A stretch of DNA of 64,000 nucleotides from Allomyces arbusculus (GCA_027604705.1 JADHYV010000011.1:451903-515902); one strand, 5' to 3'. Numbered from the stretch's first letter, positions 1-12,424 are shown. Translations and numbers: made by a program. Notes: generated by a model from the letters alone, not told the origin.

Positions 1-453
1 CAATTTTGAAGTCGCTGTTAAATATTTGCCGCCAAAGAATCTCTGAAAACAAGGTCAAGGTCAACTCATTGCGTGCCGTGTCGGGTGCGGAAATCACAAA
101 CCAAAAGAACGAACGCAAATCCATCCATCCATCCATCCATCCATCCATCCATCCACGATGCCCACGACGACGCGGCCCACCCCGGCGGTCGAGAAAAATG
201 TACAGCCAATACAACCACCACCATGGGACGAGGGAAAGGGAAGAGAGCGGGACGAGGAGAGCGGACCTACACCTCCCGGCGCCAAGGGCTTGCCGACCTC
301 GGCGGGAACGATCGACTTGCGAACCGACACACACGGCGCAGACGGCGCGTCGTGCCCCGTGACGCTGGACCAGAGGAGCGCCGATTCGGCCAGGCGGGTC
401 CGTCCTTCTCCACCCCACTCTCCACGTCCTCCTCTCGACGCCAACCGACCGCT
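1..453. other. 3' flank of the RBR ligase gene, no gene seen
   Basis: This stretch lies downstream of the minus-strand RBR ligase gene and probably contains its 3' untranslated region. The open frames crossing it on both strands are low-complexity and have no family features. The only distinct element is a short CCAT microsatellite, listed separately. Confidence 0.5.
121..154. repeat. (CCAT)n microsatellite
   Basis: About eight and a half uninterrupted CCAT units are seen directly. The run lies beyond the stop codon of the neighbouring gene and is expected to vary in length between strains. Confidence 0.95.
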
Positions 454-2086
454 TCATGGCCGCACCGTCCACGTCCACCGGCCCTCCTTGAGCCCGCGCG
501 CCGTATCCTCGACCAAGATATCGCGGCGCTGCTGCACGTAGACCGTCTTGTCGAGCACTTTTTGCCGCAACTGCGGGATATTCGCGGGCACAATCTCCGA
601 CTCGAGCAAACCCGACAAGTGTTCGACGGCCAACTCCAAGTCGCGCTGGTTCGACTCGAACAGTTCCGTCATGTTGGTGCGGTCGAGGTAGAACGCAAAC
701 GCGTAGGTCCACTTGAGCGTCATGCGGCACGACATGACAATATCGACGGCGCGCTTCAAGAACTGCACCTCGATCCACGACAAGTCCGACTGCAGCTGCA
801 TTTCCTGCATCTTGGCCTCGGTCGCCTGGTAGACCTTCTTGTCGAGCTTGGCCGACTGCTCGTGGTTGGCGTACCGGTTGTAGTAGTGCAAGTACCGCTC
901 AAGCGAGGCACGCGCCTTGGCCTGCGCGTCGCGCGCGTTGACCGACGCCGTTTCGTCGAACCGCCCGCAATTGTACCACGAACTGCCGTGTTCCGCCCAG
1001 GGCCCCAAACACACCCAGCACCACTCGTACCGGCACTTTTTGCACGTCATGTGGTTGCACCCGCCATTCTTCTCGATCGTCGACTGGCATTTCGGGCACT
1101 CCTTGGTATTGGCCGAGATCCAGTTGGCCGTTTCCGAGTCGTCCTGGCATTTCTTGAGCCAAATCTTGACGAGAGAGCAGACGCACGGCTGGTGGTCGTC
1201 GAGCGCACACCCGAAACAGAACCGGTGGCCGCAACTGCACGTGACGGTTGGCACGACCTTATCGAGCTGCGTGCGCGCGACATGACACTCGATCGCGCGA
1301 TCGCAGTTGGGTGCGGGGCACCACCGCAGGTACTTGCTGTCATCGACAAACGTGCGCAGCAATAGCGTCTCGTACCGGGTCAGAGTCGCGGCATCGACGA
1401 GCGCGGCCACCGTCGCGGCATCCACAATCAGCTTGCATTTGGCGCCCATGCACGTGATCCGGCGCGACTCGCCCTCGTCGCGGATCTTTTGCGTCAGGTA
1501 GTGTGAGTAGCACGCCGCACAGAACCGGTGGCCGCACCGCAGTGCGACCGACGGCACGTCGTCTCCTTCATCGTAGCACACCTCGCACGTGAAGTTTTTC
1601 ACGGTCGAGATCACGGGCCCGGAGTTCGACGACCCGTCGGCATTGGCCAACCGCACGCCGGCTTCCTTTAGCACGCGCACCGGGTCGTCCATGTACCGCT
1701 CAATCAAGAGCTCCTTGTTCCAGGTAAAATGCCGCAGCAGCGTGGCTGCGTGTTCGGGCGCAATGTCAATGATGCCGGCGACGTGGTCGGCCTCGCGTGT
1801 CTGGAAGGCGCGAATCTCGTCGAGCGTGTGCACGGCAAACTCGACCTCCGAGTCCTTTTGCTCGTGCTTGGCCATGTCGGGCAAAAGGCCGTCGTCGAGG
1901 TCTATGTCCATGTCCTGGTCGTCGTCGTCGGTGCCAAACTCCTCGTACTACACGCATCGGAGGAATGTGGGGTTCCGTCAGGCAAGGGAACGCACGAGAC
2001 TCATCTCGGAGAGCTGCAGACAAGTCACGCACCTGGTCGTCATCGCCGCTCTCGTAGGCAAAGTCGTCAAATTCCACGTCCGACAT
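454..2086 (-). CDS. Ariadne-family RBR E3 ubiquitin ligase
   Basis: Two exons, 2033..2086 and 454..1947, joined across an 85-nt GTGCGT...GTAG intron, give 515 residues starting MSDVEFDDFAYES. After an acidic N-terminus and a UBA-like helical stretch come RING1 (starting CEVC near residue 139), an IBR zinc domain (about 210-275) and RING2 (about 302-336). RING2 contains KNGGCNHMTC; the Cys in GGC, near residue 315, aligns with the catalytic cysteine that takes ubiquitin from the E2 in Ariadne ligases. The C-terminal 170 residues match the helical Ariadne domain, which autoinhibits the ligase until it is activated, in animals by neddylated cullins. Length and domain order are those of ARIH1. 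A UBC4/5-type E2, the usual partner class, is encoded near 39 kb, but that linkage may be chance. Confidence 0.95.
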
Positions 2087-2732
2087 GGTGATAGCGTGCG
2101 CTGGTGGGGCGAGCGAAGAAGCGGGAGCGGGCGGGTCGGCGCGGCGAGTCCCCGGCGGCGCGTTCGCGGGCGTTGGGACACTTGATCACGGTTCAACCGA
2201 GACGCGCGCGAGTCGGACGCTGCGTCAGCGGCGGTGGAAGTGGTGCGGGTCGGGACGGCTCGGGTCCAGTCGCAGCGCGAGCAGCACGCGCCGGATCGCG
2301 GATCAGCGGGCACGATGGGCCGAGAAGCGCGTTCTTGGTTCGATTGCGACCAGTCGCGCTGCTCGCGGTCGCGGGCGAGACGAGGAAAGGGGTGGTTTTC
2401 GGGGAGAGCGAGAGTTGGATAGAGCTGAGGCGCCAGTTTGGTCATGTCTTTGGTCGACTTGGAGCGGTCACGTGTTCACTGGAAAGCCGCTCACTGACTC
2501 AGATGGACCAACCTATCGCGTCACTTGTCACTTGGGCTCGCTCACCCAGGCCCGCCTTCCACGAGCATCACAGCCAACCATGGCTGATTTTGCCTCGAAC
2601 AACAAACCGCCACGAACCCCTCTATTTTCTGTTGTTCGAACTGCCGGTCGTTCGTGGCATAGCAATGCCTTTGATCCACATACGTCCTCCCTCCCTCCAC
2701 GCCCGCCCGCACGCCCGCCCCGCTCCCCGGCG
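2087..2732. other. Intergenic, RBR ligase promoter and PAQR 3' flank
   Basis: This 646-nt gap separates two minus-strand genes. It should hold the promoter of the RBR ligase (ATG at 2086) and the 3' untranslated region of the PAQR gene. No convincing coding exon, TATA box or repeat was seen. Confidence 0.5.
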
Positions 2733-4618
2733 CTACGCCGCGGCCGGGGCGGGGCACCCCGACTCGATACGCCACGCCATGATCTCCATGGCACTCACCG
2801 TGTGCACGACCGCGGCGGCCACGACCAAGACATGCCAGATCTGGTGCGAATGCCCGACCAAATCCACCTTCCCGGGAAACCACCGCTCCGGGATCTTGGC
2901 CGCGTACACGGCCGCGCCCGCGATATAAGTCGCGCCCATGACCAGCCACCCGTAAGTGGCCCACCACGGCGCATCGTGCGGGACGCCGTGCACCATCAGG
3001 AAATGGAAGACGGGCAAACCGGCAACGAGCCCAGAGGTGATATAGATGAGCGTGCGCCAGACGCGGAACCGCGCCGTGGTCCAGACGGAGAAGAGCGGAC
3101 CAATGATCCCGACGAGCGAGATCGCCAGGAGCGAGACCACGTAGACAGTGCGCAAAAAGCGCTCGCAGTAGAAGACGTAGTAGGTCAGGACGAGCGCCGA
3201 GCCGCAAATCAGCAACGAAATGCCTGTAGTGTCGGGAGATGCGCCAAAAACGTGAGCATTCGCGGAACAAAATGACGGGCGAAGCGATAGTGACGAACCT
3301 GCGTAATCCAAGCATCCAAAACGAATGTAGGCTTGCCGACTGTTGCAATAGTGCGTGTGGAACAAAGTGCTGTTCAAAATTGATCGGGAACGGTCAGCCT
3401 CGTCGCGTCGGATAAACAATGGTCCACTGTGAGCGCACCTGAACAGAAAGCACTTGCAGGCCGACAGCAGGAACACCACAAAGACGACGCGGTCCCACAC
3501 GTCGGCCGCGGGCGGGACCAGGTGATCCGTAGCAAAGACCAAGAGCAGGAACCCGACGAGACCGAGCAAATGCGTCCTAGCCGCGATAGAAAAAAGACTC
3601 TGGTGAGAGTCATTTCGGCAAAGTTCGCGCAATACGGCGCAATGACGAACCAAATGTTGCCCGTCTCGTTGTGTATGTAGAGCATCGACCGCCACGCGTC
3701 GCGCATCGAGTAGGCGGCGCGGTACCCGCGGTGAATGTACTCGTTGTCCTGGAGATACGTTGGCACTTGATCGATGCGATATCTGCAACAAACCGCACGC
3801 GCTAGAGCATCAGTTCTCAGGGCCCATCCACGCATCCCATCCGGAACGAAGAGCAAGCAGAGTACCGACGTTGGCAACCGCTGCTCTGTCCAAAACGCGG
3901 AAATGTACGTCGGTTTGCCGACCGGCATATCCGAGTGATTCTCACCCAACAACCCCGCACGTGCCCCGTCCAACGGGCTCACATCATCGTCATCGTCGTC
4001 AGCCAAAGACCTTCGCAGCCCCAACTGCACCGCCGTTGCCGCAAGCCCATCGCTCGTACTGTGCCGCGACCTCGGCCCCGGCACCAGTAACTGCAATGGA
4101 ATCTCGGCGCCATTCGTCAGCGACGACCGGCGCTCGGTCATCGATTTGTCAGAGGTCGGGTAGACAGACGCGACGCTCTTGGGCGCGGTCATGGATCGCA
4201 GTGCGGCATTGACCATATCGGCCATGGCGCCCGCGGGCGCCGAGACCGAGTGCGCGATCCCGCCACCACCGGAAGTGCCGTCCGGGTGGTGCGCGACGAT
4301 CGTGTGCACGTGCAAAATGTCGGTGCTCGTGCGGCGTGACCGCGACGCGCTGGGCACTTCCAGGACGACATGATCACCGTGGCCATCGTTGTTGTCATGA
4401 TCAAGATCGTCGTCCAGATGGTTGCGCGCCGATGATCCGGGGCATGTCAGGAGCGGGCTCGTCAAGAGCGTTGTCGTCGGGCGCGCGTCGTCGAGATCGT
4501 CGTCGACGTCGGGAGAGGAAGGCGCTGGTGCAGTCGCGTGGCGACGGCGCGGGGCCGTGGCCGGGTCCGACGCCGAGGCCGTGTGCCGGTGGCGCGCCCG
4601 CGTCGTCGGCACGCTCAT
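2733..4618 (-). CDS. PAQR-family (adiponectin/progestin receptor, Izh-like) membrane protein
   Basis: Five exons (3909..4618, 3651..3782, 3439..3576, 3299..3369, 2733..3223) give 513 residues. A polar N-terminal tail of about 235 residues is followed by the PAQR core: DNEYIHRGYR, HNETGNIW before helix 1, FHTHYCNS at helix 2, LDYAGISLLICGS at helix 3, and the final GHSHQIWH, which supplies two of the conserved zinc-binding histidines. Seven transmembrane segments are expected. In yeast the Izh proteins of this family act in membrane lipid and zinc homeostasis; animal members are lipid hydrolase-like receptors. Introns 2-4 are fixed by the conserved blocks. The first donor (GTACAT at 3908) is one of two in-frame choices, so the exon 1 edge is uncertain by about ten residues. 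Confidence 0.92.
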
Positions 4619-5282
4619 GCTGGTGTTCGTTGCCGAGGGGAATCTCGCGGGAAAGTGGGCGGGGACCGTGCGCGCGCGTAGAGGGCACTGCCAGGGGGAT
4701 GCAGCGTGTTGAGCCGAGGGGTGCTGCTACGGCTTGGAGGGTGCGGTAGAGCCAGGGCCGGCTTGGCGTTATCGCATTCACGGTGTCGTCGGTGTCGGGC
4801 GCGTTCCGCGGCGAGCTGCAGGACGATCGGGACCGGCGTCACAGTGTGCTGCAGCAGGTCGAGCGTGGGCGTCGCGGCGTCGTCGTCGGATGGCCGAGGG
4901 CGACATGTAAATGCAGGCTGATTGGGGTCGCTGTCGTTGTCGCTGTTGCTGTTGCTGAGTGGATTGTCGCGATCGGCTTTGCAGAGCAAGTGGTGGCACA
5001 TTGCACGTGACCGCGTAATGGTTGAAACAAGACAACGTTGCACTTTGTATTGCAGAATAAGCCTCTATTTCCCTATCTGGCGGCTTCGGTCTGCTCCTTA
5101 GGCATTCATCTCCGCTCTCGACGACGACGTCAACGACGATCATCCAGGCTTCCTCGCGCTTAGCTCCTTCCTGCAATTTGCCGCACTCGCTCAAGACTCT
5201 GTCGGACCCGCGCTAGCCGTGCCGTATTGCCAGAATCCCGCCGCCCTCTTGCTTTCCGTGACCGACCGACCCGCACCTCGCC
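4619..5282. other. Divergent intergenic region between PAQR and CFAP97 genes
   Basis: The PAQR gene (minus) and the CFAP97-domain gene (plus) diverge from this 664-nt gap, so both promoters should lie here. The open frames in it are short and CGA/CAG-rich without family features. No clear TATA box was found. Confidence 0.5.
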
Positions 5283-6163
5283 ATGGCCGACACCGAGGCG
5301 TCGCCCGCGCTGACTCAGTCGACCGCCGCTGACGACCGCACCGCGTCGCGCGCGACCTCGCCCGCTGGCAGCAACGCGCCGGGCCTGCAGCGCCGTCTGC
5401 TGAGCGTCGAGCGGTTTCCCACCATCCAGCCCGTCTCGAACCGCCTGCTCGCCGAGCGGTGGGATAAAAAGCGGTTTGAGCTGCACCGCAAGGCATTGCG
5501 CGACGCGCAAACGACCGTCGACGACTCGTGCCCGGAATCGTTTGGCGAGTGGCGCAAAGTGAACCCCAAGAAGGTGCAGATTGAGAAGGGTACAATATTT
5601 AACTCGCTCCGACATGTCGAGGCAATGGTGCTCACATTTTTGCGGGTGCCCGAATGAAATAGACCAGCAGGCAACGGTCGACCACCGCAACCAGTTGCTG
5701 CTCAACAAGTTCCAGCAAGTTGCCGTGCGCACCGAGCAGGCCTATGCAACCGATGGCACCATGCTCACTTTGCGCGATACGCTCTCGGAACGCGTGCACG
5801 CCAAGCGGTGCAAGCAATTGCGCCAGATTGATCACGAGAACCGCGTACGTGCCCTACTGGCTCGACTTTTGGCGCTTCGCGCTGACGCCCGCGCTCTCCA
5901 CTCATCGACAGACGCTCCTCGCGCGGCTCGAGTACAAGGCGCCGACCTACAAAGTGGCCTCGTGGAACACGCAGCGGCTGCAGACCTTGCATTACCTCGT
6001 CAACGTTTCGCACCACAAGTCCAAGTACGTCAAGGAAATGCACCATTTACAGACGGCCACCCCTCACGACAAGGCCAACCGGTCGGCCAATGCCACGCGC
6101 ACAGGCTCACCGCTGCCGGACATTCATGGCAAGCGCGCCGGTGGGAGCGCGCCGACGCGGTAG
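5283..6163 (+). CDS. CFAP97/Hemingway-domain protein (cilium-associated family)
   Basis: Exons 5283..5589, 5663..5844 and 5912..6163 (introns 73 and 67 nt) give 246 residues. The join at 5589/5663 rebuilds the diagnostic CFAP97 stretch: HRKALRDAQTTVDDSCP, then NPKKVQIEKDQQATVDHRNQ and LLLNKFQQV. This matches the family pattern of an invariant VD..P followed by a charged helix with a final R/HN.LLL.K. The second intron is supported because IDHENR then continues as TLLARLEYKAP. CFAP97/Hemingway proteins are axoneme-associated and found mainly in organisms that build cilia, which supports a flagellated fungus. The region after residue 160 is not recognised. The start is the first ATG of the open frame and has an Ala/Ser-rich disordered lead. 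Confidence 0.8.
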
Positions 6164-6793
6164 AGGTACCCGATCGCGCTGGGGGCGTCGGATTGGTGAC
6201 GCCTGATGGTTGGGATCAAGGGAGAACTGGAGACTTGATATGCGTTAGTTTGGTAGGTCATGTTCGAGCGGTAGAACCTGTTGGGTGCTGGGACCGCGTG
6301 TCGTGATTGATATGGATTGCTTTGCCGAATTGATAGTTCCTGGTCAGCGTGAGGACGGTTCGATTGCCACTACACAGCAGACCAATGGGTAGAGGACAAA
6401 CGCTCGACGCCTTGCGCACCGATGACCAGCCACGATGCGCGCGCGGCCACCCAGCAGACGGAAAACAGCTCGCTCATTGGTCCGCTTGCAGGAACGACTT
6501 TCCGACGTGCCATTCAGGCAAAGGGCGGCGAATGTGACCTGTTACGAACCAGGGCTGGGCGTGTCGGTGCGTTACGTCGCCGACCTAATGCGCCGACATG
6601 GTTTCACCCTCGACGCGGGCAGCCGTCGTCACCGTCAAAAAGACGGGGATAACGCGAATTGACCGCGTCCGCAACAAGCGGTCCATCCCTGCCGCGACGA
6701 CGCCGCGAGCAAACGTGGAACGCGCCATGATGCGCTCTGCCCACAAACTCCGAACTCAGCCTCATCGTGAACACTCAAAAAAACACTCGCCGG

Positions 6794-6840
6794 TCCTTCA
6801 ATCACGGCCGTCGTTGGCGCCGCGAACCAACGTGTGCCGC
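6794..6840. repeat. Direct repeat, copy A (partner at 6953..6993)
   Basis: TCCTTCAATCACGGC is found here and, with one change, at 6953; both copies then run CGTCGTT, diverge slightly and end in CAACGTG..CCGC. The spacing is about 160 nt. No coding role or mobile-element ends are visible. Confidence 0.6.
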
Positions 6841-8149
6841 ATTCGTCTTTGAAAACGAATCCCACCTGTATTCCTCAAGTTTCACGGTATGAGCAGGGGA
6901 GAGGTGGGGGCAGAGCATCATCATTTGCATGAGAGAAGCGTCTGCCCAACGATCCTTCAATCACGGCTGTCGTTCGTTCCAACGTGCGCCGCCCGCGCTA
7001 TCCCCCTGGTTACCCAACGATGGGATGGCAGGAGAGAGGAGGGGCCGAGGCCTCCTGTTCAAGTTACCATGCTGAAGATTTGATGTTCATTTCATTGTGA
7101 GTCTAGTTAATGTTCTCCCACAAATCCTTGTGGGGTGGCACATCGTCTGTGCCGCCTGCACTGTCCCATGACTTGTCGAGTTGGGATGGCAGGTGAGACG
7201 TGGGGACGAGGCTCTGTGCAATTCTGAATGCAGTTGAAGCGTGAGCTTCAGGTTGTCAGCCGATCTGCACAAGCAAAGCAGTTGCAGTTCCGGACATTCG
7301 ACTTAGAGCCGTGTGTGTGGGGTTTTTGCCGGAGGACTCGACTGCGCGCTCCTCTCACATTGTAGGTCTATGCACAGCCATTTACAGCACAGCTGTAAAT
7401 GGAGAAGAAAAAATGAATCAAAGCCCAAGCTGTGCACGTTCCCCGGAAAATTCGCAACATTTTGGTGTCATTTCTACAGCGTGTTAAGTTATTCCAACTC
7501 AGGCGATAAAGAGGAGTATTTCGCTGCCGGCGGCGCGGGAGACTGAACGTGAGGCCGCAGCGAGGCTGCTGGCCGCGTACTCGCTGAGATGAGCCGTGGA
7601 GCCAGCGACGCGTGTCCTGCGAGACACTGTCTCTCGCCCAACGTTGCGTCAGCTGCCGTTCCTGTCGGCTCCGAGCGCTGGCTCCGAATCCGTGCGATAC
7701 AACCGCGACCAGACAAGGCATGAACGGGCATGAGGCGCGAGCTGACCGGCTCGTCAACGTCAACGTCAACCTCACCCTTGGGCCCTGAATGCCGTGCGTA
7801 AGTTAAGACAACGCCGCATGTTTCGCTCAGTTCGATCAGAATCTGTTGACACGTCACATTTTGCTTGTGTTGCCGCTGATTTGTCTTGCTGTCTTGCAAA
7901 CAGGCACGAAAAATCAGGCCAATGTCATGAATCCTTCTGCTCGGACAATGGCAACCCTTTCAAGAGACGTTGATGCAATGCCGGCTCGACTGCAGGAAAC
8001 GACAAAACGGGTGATTTGGCCAATCGGCGTGCGGGTGCGGGCGTGACGTTCTAAGAAGGGGCGCTTCGACTTTGAGAGACCACTATCAAGGAATCGAGCG
8101 TAACGTGTTTCACGATTATCATGGCAACGTGCAAGAAGAATGAGAAGTT

Positions 8150-8640
8150 CCCAAGTCAAAAACGCACATTGATCAGACCACTGATGTTGGGCCAGCTCTT
8201 GCAGGACATACCGTCAAGGTTCAACGAAATCAGCATGTCAACATTATTCGCTGCGTGACGCCGCCGCACTGGAAAGGAAGTGCTCAATCGCCAAAACGGA
8301 CTGGGCCGACCGAGAGCCCAAGTTGAGGTCCGTGAGTCGGGCAAACAGCCGGTCCGGCGAATGCCCTTTCGAACCATCGACCAGAGCCGGCAAAGACGGC
8401 CCGTTGGCATCAGCCTCGCCTCCACACTCAGCGCCAGCCAACCAGAAAATGCGGCTGGTTGTCCTGTTCGAACAACCTCCAAAGTTTGGGCGTGATGAGT
8501 GCATCGAGAAAAGCATGAAGGTCAAGGGGATTTTTCGGCCCGAAAGTGCCATTGAACAGCGCCTGCGCCGGCACCTTCATTTCGCCCAACCTCCTTGGCG
8601 TCGGTTGCGCCTCACCATGCATGTTTCGCTCGCACCAAAA
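8150..8640 (-). pseudogene. Possible decayed leucine-rich-repeat gene fragment
   Basis: Read on the minus strand, one frame gives NPLDLHAFLDALITPKLWRL and ends at HFLVGWR before a stop. The sense continues one base out of frame as LFARLTDLNLGSRSA and then in a third frame as MLISLNLDGMS. The two LxxLNL patterns about 60 residues apart look like LRR or F-box/LRR protein pieces broken by frameshifts. No start, splice sites or full repeat were found. It could also be chance coding potential in GC-rich DNA. Confidence 0.3.
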
Positions 8641-9657
8641 CGGGGGTTGTACGAACTTCACGTTCCAAGTCGTTCGCGCGCGCGTCGTGTTGCATCGCCT
8701 CATGACGACGCCAGCCAGGATGGACGATGGGACATGAGTTGCGCGCCATGGGTCTGGCTTGACCCGACGTGGTTTGCCGCCCGCCGCCCGCCCGCCGTCG
8801 ACGTGAACGGGTCCACCGGCCCAGCCGCATTTCATATCGCGCGGCCTGAGTAATCGTCCGTTTCCGAGCTCACAATTAGTGAGGAATCGGGGACAAAAAG
8901 GACGCGTTTTTGCCAGTCCCAGGCCCTGGCGCGCCATTCACGGATGGAGAACTCCAACGAGCTTCTTGTGCTCACGTCGCCCTACCATCGTAAGCGTTCG
9001 CGGCGCAGTACGTCGAGGCGGCGCCGGCGGCGGCGCCCGGTACTCGCGTGGGCCGCTCTCCCCCGCGCGTGTTGCAGCGCTGCGAAAACGCGACCGCGCG
9101 CAACGGCCAGCAGACGAGGCGACGTTGCTGTGGTTGTTCTCCAGCTGAACAACGCCAATCCAAAGTACAAGATTGAGGCGATCCCACGTCCCGACGTTGC
9201 TGCCCTTCCCCGCGCGCGAAGTTCCCCTCCGCGCATCGACCGAATCTCCCCTCGCGCGCACCCGCATCTCGCATACGAGCGCTCCCCTAGCTGTTCCTGC
9301 CGACCACCGTATCGTTCGCGCACGAGCAAGCGCCAGCCAACAGCACCCGCTCGCATCGCATCAACCGACGCACTCGCGCCCGCTCCAAAGCCGACGCCGA
9401 CATCGTTCGGTTCACCGCCCCGCAAACCCTTTGGGCGCCAGGACCCGGACCAGGAAGGCGAGGAGAGGACGGGCCGTGGTGCACGCCGTTGTTCCCTGAA
9501 CGGCAGAGCCTCGCGTCGGAATCGGGCCGGCGGCGTTCACGAAAAGGGCCGCAGAACCGGTCGCCTTTGGACCAGCGTCGTGCAGCCGTCGGACACGGCG
9601 CAATACCCCCGCCTTGACCATCAATCACCGTGACCAACGCACCAATACTCGACGGTT

Positions 9658-12424
9658 ATGGCCCCTCGCACAACTGCCTCCCGCGCACCAGCGCCACCAG
9701 CGCCGCGAAACCCCTCCGAGTCGGCGGCTGCGGCGTCGTCATCGTCGTCGCCGTCGCAGGCCGGTAAACCGCGGCGGAAATGGATGAGGTGGTCGGACGA
9801 TGAAGTGGCGGCGCTCCTGTCCGGTGTGGTCAAGGTACCGTTGCTCTATTTTTCCGAAATATGCCTTTCGGCCCGCTGGCGCGCGCGCGTACGCTCTCCA
9901 AGGTCGATTTTGCCCGATGGCGACCATCTCGTGGTCGTTTGCCTTCTATTCCTGGGGCAGGAGCGCGCGCTGGCAGCTTAGTCGATTTGACTGCTGTTAA
10001 ATCTGACAACCAATGTCGCCTCCTTCTGATACGATCGACTCCAGCACGGCGTCGGTGCGTGGTCCATCATTCTCGCCGACAACGAGTTCCAGTTTGACCC
10101 ACGCCGGACGTGGTGCGTTTAATCCTTCCGTGGCAAGTATGGTTGGTGCTGCGCATGTTTGCTGACCCCAAATGTCATGGTTTCCCGGACGATAGTGTCG
10201 ACCTCAAGGACAAGTACGTCCACGGCTTAACGATTGATCAGTGGGGGAAGAAGGTCGTTCTCGCAATACCGTCACTGATTTCGATATGCTTGTTTGTTTT
10301 CTGTCCAGATGGCGCGTCTTGACGTCCGCGCGCAAAAACGCTCCGCCCGCCGTGATCGTGACGCCAACGCACCTGCGAGTCAACATTCCACTGCGCCTGA
10401 CGACGGGCGAATTGCCCACCGCATCGGCCTTAAAGCGGTCACGCGAGGACTCTCCGCTAACCGGCTCTGCACCGTCGACGAAGATGTCCGGCGTCGATGC
10501 GCTGCCGCCAACCTTGGCACCGGCTTTTGGCGGCCAGACGATGGTGCATGGGCCGCCGGCGGTTCCGCATCCGTTCTCCACTATGCCGTCGCCGCCGAGT
10601 GCTGTGGGATCGGCCGAGTCGAGCCATTATTTCTCGCAACCGCACTCTGCACCAGCCATGGAACCTCCTCTGCCAAGTCAATTCGTGGGACAATCGCCGT
10701 ACGTGGGGACGGGTGCGATACCAGCGCACATGTCGCCGTCGGTCGGGCCAGCGGCAAGTACGCCGTTTGGGACTGCACCGCCGCCCGCATTTACCAGCTA
10801 CCACGAGCCGCTGGCTGCCCCACCGCCATTTTCGCCGCCCGTCTCGCACGCGTCGATGACCGCGCTGCCGCCATTCTCGCCGACAGTCGATTCGCACGAG
10901 ACTATGAACGCGACGCTGCCATTTCCATCGTCGTATTCTCCACCCGTTGGCTCGCACGCGCCCTTGGCGGCACCTCCACCCTTTGCTGCACCGGCTCCGT
11001 TTACGACAAATGGCCCGCAGTACGTGTCGGTACCGCCACCACCGCCGCCAACAATGCGCGCGCCAGTCTCGGAGCAGTACGATGGAGGATTCGCGCCAGG
11101 CGCGATCATGCCCACGATCTCGACACCAACATCGATGCCCGCGTTTTTGCCTGCTCCGCTCCCAGCGACGGGGTTGCAGAAGCGGCCCCAGTCGCCTGTC
11201 GTCTCGACGCCAATCATGACGCACTCGGCGCCCGGCGTGGCGCATTCGCATTTGGAATCGGTCTCTCAGCCACTTCCACCCGCACCCGAGTCGTCCATGG
11301 ACGTTGGTGACGAAGGAAGTGAAGTCGGGGATATGGACGATGAGGAACACGTCGAGTATGAGCAAGAACTCGACCCAAACGAGCTGCCGCCGATTCCGTT
11401 CTCGGGCGACTCGCTTGGGTTTGGTTTGCTCGAGGATTTTTTGCAGGGCATGGACCAGTGGGGCGGTGGGTCGTGGTCCAGTGCTGCACCGAGCACCACG
11501 CCCGCGTCTTCGAGCCAGCCGGCACCCGCATCGTCCCAAGTGCAAACCGATGCCAATATCGTCACGCAAAAGCTCCTGGCTGCGCTCTCCACCACCCCGG
11601 ACCGCGCGCCCGTTCCAGACAAGGACATTATGATCCGGCTCGCCGGTGTCGACGACGCGGCGTGGACGCCGCTCATGACGCGCGGTCTCTTCGACCACCC
11701 CTCGGCACCAATCGACACGATCACGTCCGCCGGCACGGCCTCGGCCGGTCCCGGCGCCGGGTCCGACTTTTTCAACGTGCGGCACCACCCGCACCCGCAC
11801 GTAGCCCCGACCGTGGCCCCAAGCACTCGCATCTGGCGACAATTTGGCCTGCGGCGGCAATTTGGTCTGCGCGCGACCGCGCGCGACGGTGGGCGTCGGC
11901 CCGCACGCGACTCGCTCAGTGCGCTCACGGCGTACCGCGCATCGACACCGACTTCGCCCGCACTCTCGTCGCGCAGCGCGTCGCCGACACTTGGTAATTT
12001 GTCCCCGCGGTCGCTGCCGGGCGGCGACGACCATGTGGGCGTGTCGCTTGGCGAACTTGTCGACGCAGCGCTGCACCTCGACCCGCCGGCACTCGCGTCG
12101 GCGCTGGCCGTCATGCGCGACAAGCCGTTTTCGCGGCCGTCATTCATGTCAGCGGCGCGGAATGCGGCGACCACGACGACCACGTCGTCGGGTTCGTCGT
12201 CGACGTGTGTCTCGGCGTCATCGCCGCTCAGCCCAATGCCGCTCGAGTTGCCGCCAGTCGCAGGGATCGGATACTGCGGGATGCCCGCCGCGACGTGGGC
12301 ACCGAAATGGGCCGCGGTTGGTGCGGCTGCTAGCGATCCGTATTCCTGGATCAAGGACGTTGACGCGCGGCTGCGGCATGCGAGTGGGCGGCCGCGGTCC
12401 AAGAGCCAAGGAGAGTTGAGCTGA
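9658..12424 (+). CDS. Telobox-type Myb/SANT protein 1 (candidate telomere-repeat or regulatory DNA binder)
   Basis: Exons 9658..9834, 10045..10112, 10196..10213 (only 18 nt) and 10309..12424 give 792 residues. They join to a single Myb repeat at about residues 40-95: WSDDEVAALLSGVVK, HGVGAWSIILADNEF, DPRRTCVDLKDKWR. The ending VDLKDKWR is the telobox signature of TRF-, Taz- and Tbf1-type double-stranded telomere-repeat binders. The long remainder is Pro/Ser/Thr-rich and mostly disordered, with an acidic patch. Unlike TRF1/2 or Taz1, the Myb repeat is N-terminal, as in plant SMH/TRB proteins. A paralogue at 41,407..43,274 shares the last intron position inside DLKDK. The exact splice joins are fixed by alignment to that paralogue. 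DNA target is inference. Confidence 0.85.

Larger units (their letters stand above)
6164..9657. other. Gene-poor interval with small direct repeats and a gene remnant
   Basis: No intact gene is supported in these 3.5 kb. All open frames are under 180 codons, overlap on both strands and lack family features. Contents worth noting are a pair of direct repeats near 6.8 and 6.95 kb, a shorter repeat centred on TGGGATGGCAGG at about 7,022 and 7,182, and a possible leucine-rich-repeat remnant on the minus strand at 8.15-8.64 kb. Confidence 0.5.

Noticed and set aside
73-1365. Long plus-strand frame opposite the RBR ligase
   Set aside because: It is the antisense shadow of a GC-rich conserved gene and has no family features.
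5845-5911. An apparent coding stretch YVPYWLDFWRFALTP between CFAP97 exons
   Set aside because: It is in a different frame from the preceding exon, and a 67-nt GTACGT...ACAG intron removes it and keeps the frame. The resemblance to protein is chance in GC-rich DNA.
10457-12402. Long minus-strand frames opposite Myb 1
   Set aside because: Arg- and Ser-rich shadow translations of the real gene's codon bias.
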